From: JAUWQU01 sp964605095
GTDB taxonomy: Bacteria; Planctomycetota; Phycisphaerae; SM23-33
Length of the DNA stretch: 9,392 nt
NCBI GenBank assembly: GCA_964605095.1
Contig: CAZSBS010000188.1
Location: 1 to 9,392 of the forward strand
Reading direction: 5' to 3'
Below are positions 5,488 through 9,392 of the stretch, piece after piece. The position numbers were made by a program, and so were the translations under genes. The notes beneath the pieces were generated by a model. The model made no database searches, was not told where the DNA came from, and saw nothing but the letters and a program-made list of their open reading frames with translations. Positions within the stretch are counted from its first letter, which is position 1, and each line of letters starts with the position of its first letter.

Positions 5488-6432
5488 TTATTGGCAAAGT
5501 TGTCGCACCTGCTCGACGTCCATCGCCATCTGTGCCTTGAGGGCCTCCGGGCTGTCGTATCGCCGCTGCTCGCGGAGGCGACGGGTGAACGACAGCGCGA
5601 TGTCCTGATCATACAGGTCGCCTGAGCCGTTGAGAAGGAACGCCTCGACCGTTCTTTGGCCCTGGGCATCTGGGCAGAACGTCGGGGCCGAGCCGACGCT
5701 GATGGCCGCGGCGCAGCGGTTGCCGGCGACTTCGGCGAAGCCGGCGTAGACGCCGTCGGCGGGGATAACCTGGTCGCCGAGTTTGAGGTTGGCGGTCGGG
5801 TACTCCAGCAGCCTGCCGACGCCGCGCCCGCGGACCACGCGCCCGTAAAGCGCGAAAGCCCGGCCAAGGCAAGTTGCGGCGTCGGCGAGCCGCCCCTCAG
5901 CCACCAGGCGGCGGATGAGCGTGCTGGACACCAGGCGCTTGCCATCGGAAAGTTCCAGGTGGACCGGCTCAGCCACGTGAACCTCGAAACCCTCGCGCCG
6001 GCCTATCTCAGCCAGGGTTGCGATGCTGCCGGCCCGGTTTTCTCCGAAGAAGAAGTTTGGCCCCTCGACCATTTGCCGCGGCGCCAGCGCGGCGACGATG
6101 ATCCGCTGGGCGAACTCATCCGGCGTCATCGAGAGCATCCGGGCGCAGGCCGCCACCGTCACCACGTAATCGCAGCCCGCCTCCAGCAGCAGGCGGCGCT
6201 TGACTGCCTGGGGAACCACCCGTAGCGGAGCGTCGGCTGGGCGCAGGACCAGGTCCGGCGGGGGGTCGAACGTCATCGCCACCACCGCCGACTGCCCGCC
6301 CGACAGGCCCGCCGCCATTTCGATTATCCGCCGGTGTCCGACATGCACGCCGTCGAAGTTGCCGATTGTCAGCACGCACCCGCGGATGGCCGGGGGCAGA
6401 GAGTCAAGACCTTCTATGCAGCGGTTGTCCAT
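5488..6432 (-). CDS. ribF: Bifunctional riboflavin kinase / FMN adenylyltransferase
   Basis: Phosphorylates riboflavin to FMN and adenylates FMN to FAD in the cytoplasm. The 314-aa product is the normal length for bacterial RibF. The N-terminal FAD synthetase domain shows TIGNFDGVHVGHRR (residues 22-35, the nucleotidyltransferase HxGH region), MTFDPPP (53-59), EGPNFFFG (123-130) and SSTLIRRLV (169-177). The C-terminal flavokinase domain shows GRVVRGRGVGR followed by YPTAN (211-215, Mg-ATP binding), PADGVYAG, the VEAFLLN strand with the catalytic Glu, and GDLYDQDIALSF..RLR. The frame is open upstream to 6582, but only from ATG 6432 does the protein look like RibF. No clear Shine-Dalgarno is seen; the start lies in a short duplicated sequence. 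Nearest gene on the same strand is nrnA, 237 bp downstream; DUF1080 is divergent. No FMN riboswitch is visible. Confidence 0.96.
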   Translation of the reverse strand: MDNRCIEGLDSLPPAIRGCVLTIGNFDGVHVGHRRIIEMAAGLSGGQSAVVAMTFDPPPDLVLRPADAPLRVVPQAVKRRLLLEAGCDYVVTVAACARMLSMTPDEFAQRIIVAALAPRQMVEGPNFFFGENRAGSIATLAEIGRREGFEVHVAEPVHLELSDGKRLVSSTLIRRLVAEGRLADAATCLGRAFALYGRVVRGRGVGRLLEYPTANLKLGDQVIPADGVYAGFAEVAGNRCAAAISVGSAPTFCPDAQGQRTVEAFLLNGSGDLYDQDIALSFTRRLREQRRYDSPEALKAQMAMDVEQVRQLCQ

Positions 6433-6744
6433 TACGCGTTGTCCATCAATCTGATTGCTTGCCACGGCGTAGCCGGGCGGAATGCGGATTGCTGATTTCC
6501 CGCTTTGCGGGTCGCGCCATCCGACCGCCTCTTGCCGACGCTGTTGTTCAATCCATGTCTCCGTGAAAAACCTGTCGACCAAACCGAACGAGTTTACCGT
6601 CGTCGCCTGCCTTCAACAACCGCCGGGCATGCATCCCTGCCGAAAAGATGCTCGGCACCACAGTGGCGCCAGACGGGTTTCAGATTACCGTGGGTAATGG
6701 CCCCATGTTGGGCTTTGGATTCGATTTGCTTGAAGGAGAGCGAG
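6433..6744. other. Divergent spacer between ribF and the DUF1080 gene, with an operator-like palindrome
   Basis: This 312-bp spacer holds no credible gene. The one clear structure is a perfect inverted repeat, ATTACC-GTG-GGTAAT (6684-6698), 47 nt before the DUF1080 start. It is a plausible dimeric repressor site but unassigned. A Shine-Dalgarno, AAGGAG (6733-6738), lies 6 nt before ATG 6745. Next to ribF, GTTGTCCAT occurs twice (6424-6432 and 6438-6446), overlapping the ribF start. Confidence 0.45.
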
Positions 6745-7812
6745 ATGTCAGCCAGAACGATCTGGTCAATAGTAGCCGGAGCGGGACTGCTTGTGGGCCT
6801 GGCAGCCGCCGGCCCGACCGCTGATGCCAAGGATGCCGGGAATGACTCCCCGGCCAAAAAAGACGCACCCGCCAAGAAGGCTCCCAGGCCCCCCCGGCCG
6901 CCGAAGGTCGAAGGGCCGACATTCCTAGATCCCAACGAGGCAGGCCCGGACTACGCTGTGCAGGGCGAGTACGTCGGCTCGGCCGGCAGCGACAAAGTCG
7001 GCATCCAGGTCGTCGCGATGGGCAAGGGCCAGTTCACGGTCGTGATATACCAGGACGGTCTGCCCGGCGACGGATACGCCCGTGACAAGAAGAAGGTGTC
7101 CATCCAGGGCGCCACAAAGGACGGCAAGACGGTCTTCGATGGCGGCCCCGGCAAGTACGAGGCGGTCATCGAGAACGGCAAGCTCACCGGCCGGTGCGAC
7201 ACGGGCGAGAAGATCGCCGCCCAGCGGATCATCCGGACAAGCCCCACTCTGGGCGCCAAGCCGCCTGCCGGGGCGATCGTGCTGTTCGACGGCACGAACA
7301 CTGAGGCGTGGATCAACGCCAGCATCGACAAGCGCGGCTTGCTCGAGATGAACGCGGAGACCAAGGCAGACCTGCCGGACTGCACGCTGCACGTGGAGTT
7401 CCTGCTGCCATTCAAGCCTGAGGCTCGCGGGCAGGACCGCGGCAACAGCGGGATCTACCTCCAGCGGCGTTACGAGGTACAGGTGCTGGACTCGTTCGGC
7501 CTGGAGGGCAGGGCCAGCGAGTGCGGCTCGCTCTACCAGAGGGTGGCGCCGCTGGTGAACATGTGCTACCCGCCTCTGACTTGGCAGACGTACGACATCG
7601 AATTCGAGTCCGCCAAGTGGGAAGACGGCAAGAAGGTCAAGGACATGTCGTTGACGGTTCGTCATAACGGCGTGGTGGTCCAGGACAACATTCATCTCAA
7701 GAGCCAGACCGGCGCCGGCAGGAAGGAAAGCCCCGAGGGCGGCCCGCTTTGGCTGCAAGGGCACAAGAATCCGGTTTTCTACCGGAATGTCTGGATCGTC
7801 CCGAAAAAGTGA
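6745..7812 (+). CDS. Secreted DUF1080 (3-keto-disaccharide hydrolase-like) protein
   Basis: The 355-aa product begins with a clear Sec signal peptide (MSARTIWSIVAGAGLLVGLA, probable cleavage near ADA28). A Lys/Pro/Ala-rich linker (about 30-55) follows. Residues 58-165 form a small domain (GEYVGSAGSDKVGIQVVAMG, QDGLPGDGY) often found ahead of DUF1080. The C-terminal DUF1080 jelly-roll domain (about 175-353, PF06439 type) shows LFDGTNTEAW (180-189), DRGNSGIYLQRRYEVQVLDS (231-250), LTWQTYDIEF (278-287) and GPLWLQGHKNPVFYRNVWI (333-351). Members bind or act on carbohydrates and some hydrolyse 3-keto-glycosides; the substrate here is unknown. ATG 6745 is fixed by AAGGAG 6 nt upstream and the signal peptide; the frame is open further upstream to 6505 without either. 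It is followed by a terminator, so it is probably monocistronic. It is expected in the periplasm or outside the cell. Confidence 0.92.
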   Translation: MSARTIWSIVAGAGLLVGLAAAGPTADAKDAGNDSPAKKDAPAKKAPRPPRPPKVEGPTFLDPNEAGPDYAVQGEYVGSAGSDKVGIQVVAMGKGQFTVVIYQDGLPGDGYARDKKKVSIQGATKDGKTVFDGGPGKYEAVIENGKLTGRCDTGEKIAAQRIIRTSPTLGAKPPAGAIVLFDGTNTEAWINASIDKRGLLEMNAETKADLPDCTLHVEFLLPFKPEARGQDRGNSGIYLQRRYEVQVLDSFGLEGRASECGSLYQRVAPLVNMCYPPLTWQTYDIEFESAKWEDGKKVKDMSLTVRHNGVVVQDNIHLKSQTGAGRKESPEGGPLWLQGHKNPVFYRNVWIVPKK

Positions 7813-7864
7813 AGTCTTTCTCGCGTTCGTATCGTACGTTTCCGGTGATTCGCAAGCGCGGGTG

Positions 7865-7895
7865 GGAGCGAGGCTGAAAGGAACGCTCCGTTTTT
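7865..7895 (+). terminator. Rho-independent terminator of the DUF1080 gene
   Basis: The stem GGAGCG (7865-7870) pairs with CGCTCC (7884-7889) around a 13-nt loop and is followed by G and TTTTT (7891-7895). It starts 53 nt after the stop codon. This is the best intrinsic terminator in the window. Confidence 0.65.
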
Positions 7896-7939
7896 GCGCG
7901 CGGCGAATCGGCCTCACCCGGCTGGGCGCTTCCGCGCGA

Positions 7940-8042
7940 TGACGGATGCTCGCTGCCCGCTTCGCGCGACGCCTGCCGGGGATATGGCGTCATCGTCATC
8001 CGTCAGCATGACGGGGGGAACTTGAGGGGTGCATATCCGTCA
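7940..8042. promoter_or_regulatory. Cluster of ATCCGTCA motifs upstream of the anti-sigma gene
   Basis: The octamer ATCCGTCA occurs three times: inverted at 7940-7947, forward at 7998-8005 and forward at 8035-8042. A degenerate inverted copy, TGACGG (8009-8014), forms a perfect 6-bp palindrome with the second (CCGTCA-GCA-TGACGG, 8000-8014). Positions 7940-7948 and 7997-8005 form a 9-bp inverted repeat. The cluster ends about 62 nt before the putative -10 of the anti-sigma-like gene. It could be an operator array or a decayed palindromic repeat. Confidence 0.35.
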
Positions 8043-8104
8043 AAGATAGTGTGGAAATCATGGACCTTCCGGCCGGCGGCTGGAAACGGCGGCAACCGAC
8101 GCGG

Positions 8105-8110
8105 TAAAAT
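8105..8110 (+). promoter_or_regulatory. Putative -10 box of the anti-sigma gene
   Basis: TAAAAT in the context GCGGTAAAATGTC resembles the -10 boxes of the glycosylase gene and ispG. TGGAAA (8081-8086), 18 nt upstream, is a weak -35 candidate. The predicted leader is about 50 nt and includes GGAGCGAGG (8149-8157) as Shine-Dalgarno. Confidence 0.35.
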
Positions 8111-8164
8111 GTCGATAGAGACAAAGAGCACAGCGGCGCGTCCGGCCTGGAGCGAGGCAATGTG

Positions 8165-9322
8165 ATGCACGGGCAAGGCGACATTTCGGTGGAGTTATCG
8201 GGCTACCTCGACGGGCAGTTGACGCCGGAGGTGGCCAGATGGGTGGACCGCGCCGCCGCCGAGAGCCCCGACATCGCCAGGCGCCTGCACGACCTGAGGC
8301 GCGTACGGACGATACTGCGAACGATGGAGCCGGTCAGCCCGGCGCCGGACTTCGTCGCCAGGGTGCTGGCCGAGGCACGACGGCGCGGGCTCATGCGCCG
8401 CGTCGTCCGCGAGCGAATGCTACAGGGAGTAGTCCGCCTGGCGTCTGCGGCCGCGGCAGTGCTGCTCGTGGCGGGCATCGCGGGCATCGCGGTTCAGAGC
8501 TTCATGAACCACTCCGGGCCGTCCCAACCTCAGGCCGCGCCGGCTGTGGCTGTGGCGCCAAGACCCGGCGGCGGCATGAAGGACGGTAAGAGCGAGGAAA
8601 TCATGACCAAGGGCAGCGGCGGGGCCGCACTGGCGGTCGCCCCGGGCGCAGCTCTCCGCAAGGGCGAAGTCCAGCGCCTGGCAGCGATCGGGAGCACGGC
8701 CCGCACGCTTGACCTGGCTGTGACGGACCTCGGCGCCGGAGCCAAGGAAGTAACCGCGGTCCTGGCTGACGCGGGCATAACCAGGTTCTCCGCCGACGGC
8801 ATTAATTTCGACGCCGACCGGCTCGGAACGCGAGACCTCACGCCCAAGCCGACGATGGAGCAGTCAAAGCTCGGCCCTGATGAGTTGACGGGATTCTCCC
8901 CGATACCCGGCGAAAGCGACGAGTTGCGGTTCCTCGTCATGGCGCCGCCGGACCGCATCGATGCCATCACAAAGAGGCTGGACAGCCTCCGCCAGAGAGA
9001 GAACCCCGATGAGTCGTCGAACGGGCTTTGCATAGCCGGCGTGTCCCGCCCGGCCGCGGCGCTGCCGAAGGCTGCCACGACTCGACAGGCCGGCCCCACC
9101 GCCAGTGCGACGGATTCGCCGGGCGAGCCGTACCACGCGGCCGAGATCCAACGCCTGCCCAACCCCTCGCAGTTCCAGGCCCGCCAAAGCCAGGCCGCCA
9201 CGACCGCGGCTTCCCAGGCGGCCGGCCCGGCCAGGGCGAGAAACGAGGCGATCATCATCACCGTCCGCCTCCGCCGCAGCGACACCAACCGCAGCGACCC
9301 GGCTCGCAACTTGAAACAGTGA
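8165..9322 (+). CDS. Putative membrane-anchored anti-sigma factor, zinc-less type
   Basis: The 385-aa product begins with SVELSGYLDGQLTPEVARWVDR, the helical start typical of anti-sigma N-terminal domains. The ..RRLHDLRRVRTILRTMEPVSPAPDF stretch then matches planctomycete-type versions. The HxxxCxxC zinc ligands of ZAS/zf-HC2 proteins are absent. Residues about 92-113 (RLASAAAAVLLVAGIAGIAVQSF) form one membrane segment after a basic stretch, so the N-terminus should be cytoplasmic and the rest outside. The exported part has an Ala/Gly/Pro-rich linker, a folded region (about 170-285; LDLAVTDLGAGAKEVTAVLADAGI, ELRFLVMAPPDRIDAITKRL) and a low-complexity Ala/Gln/Arg-rich tail. Normally a sigma factor gene precedes such genes; here a terminated DUF1080 gene does. 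ATG 8165 was chosen for its GAGG 7 nt upstream; GTG 8162 is the alternative. The anti-sigma role is inferred from architecture and is moderately certain. Confidence 0.68.
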   Translation: MHGQGDISVELSGYLDGQLTPEVARWVDRAAAESPDIARRLHDLRRVRTILRTMEPVSPAPDFVARVLAEARRRGLMRRVVRERMLQGVVRLASAAAAVLLVAGIAGIAVQSFMNHSGPSQPQAAPAVAVAPRPGGGMKDGKSEEIMTKGSGGAALAVAPGAALRKGEVQRLAAIGSTARTLDLAVTDLGAGAKEVTAVLADAGITRFSADGINFDADRLGTRDLTPKPTMEQSKLGPDELTGFSPIPGESDELRFLVMAPPDRIDAITKRLDSLRQRENPDESSNGLCIAGVSRPAAALPKAATTRQAGPTASATDSPGEPYHAAEIQRLPNPSQFQARQSQAATTAASQAAGPARARNEAIIITVRLRRSDTNRSDPARNLKQ

Positions 9323-9364
9323 TACGCCGCCGCGGTATGTGTTTAGTGAGCAACGCACTTGTCG

Positions 9365-9382
9365 CCGCCCCGGATGGGGCGG
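9365..9382. repeat. GC-rich palindrome at the window end
   Basis: CCGCCCC (9365-9371) and GGGGCGG (9376-9382) form a perfect 7-bp stem with a GGAT loop, 43 nt after the anti-sigma stop codon. The bases after it (AGGTTTGTAG) have only a short T-run. It may be a terminator or the edge of a palindromic repeat cut by the window end. Confidence 0.45.
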
Positions 9383-9392
9383 AGGTTTGTAG

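Noticed and set aside
6433..6582. Longer ribF start at 6582
   Set aside because: The extra 50 residues do not look like RibF, which normally begins shortly before the TIGNFDGVH motif; ATG 6432 gives normal length.
6433..6744. FMN riboswitch upstream of ribF
   Set aside because: I see no conserved FMN-aptamer (RFN) sequence blocks in the spacer.
6925..7917. 330-codon open frame antisense to the DUF1080 gene
   Set aside because: It lies opposite a well-supported secreted protein gene and reads as composition-driven sequence without domain motifs.
8530..9309. 259-codon open frame antisense to the anti-sigma-like gene
   Set aside because: The plus-strand frame has a Shine-Dalgarno, an anti-sigma-like start and a membrane segment; the antisense frame is low-complexity Ser/Ala/Arg-rich.

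Overview
The window looks like chromosomal DNA of a high-GC bacterium, most likely an environmental planctomycete (Phycisphaerae-like). The evidence is a secreted DUF1080 protein, an anti-sigma-like membrane protein without zinc ligands, and gene spacers full of palindromic and short tandem repeats. The phylum is inferred from family knowledge; there is no rRNA or other marker here.

Layout: positions 1-303 hold no gene. They contain a hairpin and copy A of a ~175-bp repeat element, which abuts the start of a family-4 uracil-DNA glycosylase gene (304-1086, +). A compact two-gene operon follows (1218-2660, +): a 316-aa protein of unknown function, then a PIN-domain nuclease with all catalytic acidic residues, 6 nt apart. 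This is the best candidate for an undescribed toxin-antitoxin-like pair. Three housekeeping genes then lie on the minus strand, in transcription order ribF (6432-5488), a DHH/DHHA1 phosphoesterase of NrnA type (5250-4261) and ispG (3787-2690). They are not tightly packed. Copy B of the repeat element separates ribF from nrnA. A nested palindrome cluster of ~255 bp, inside a 9-bp terminal inverted repeat, plus a heptamer tandem repeat separate nrnA from ispG. Divergent from ribF, on the plus strand, are a secreted DUF1080 protein (6745-7812) with a good intrinsic terminator, and an anti-sigma-like single-pass membrane protein (8165-9322) with no sigma factor gene beside it.

Roles: the housekeeping genes cover uracil repair, FMN/FAD synthesis, nano-RNA or pAp turnover and the iron-sulfur step of the MEP isoprenoid pathway. 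They form no single pathway. The spacers are the most unusual part. The repeat element occurs twice in inverted orientation, but in the same orientation relative to the gene it precedes (glycosylase and nrnA), and the homology continues into both leaders. The glycosylase and ispG starts share a -10-like hexamer exactly 7 nt before the ATG and have no Shine-Dalgarno, which suggests leaderless transcripts.
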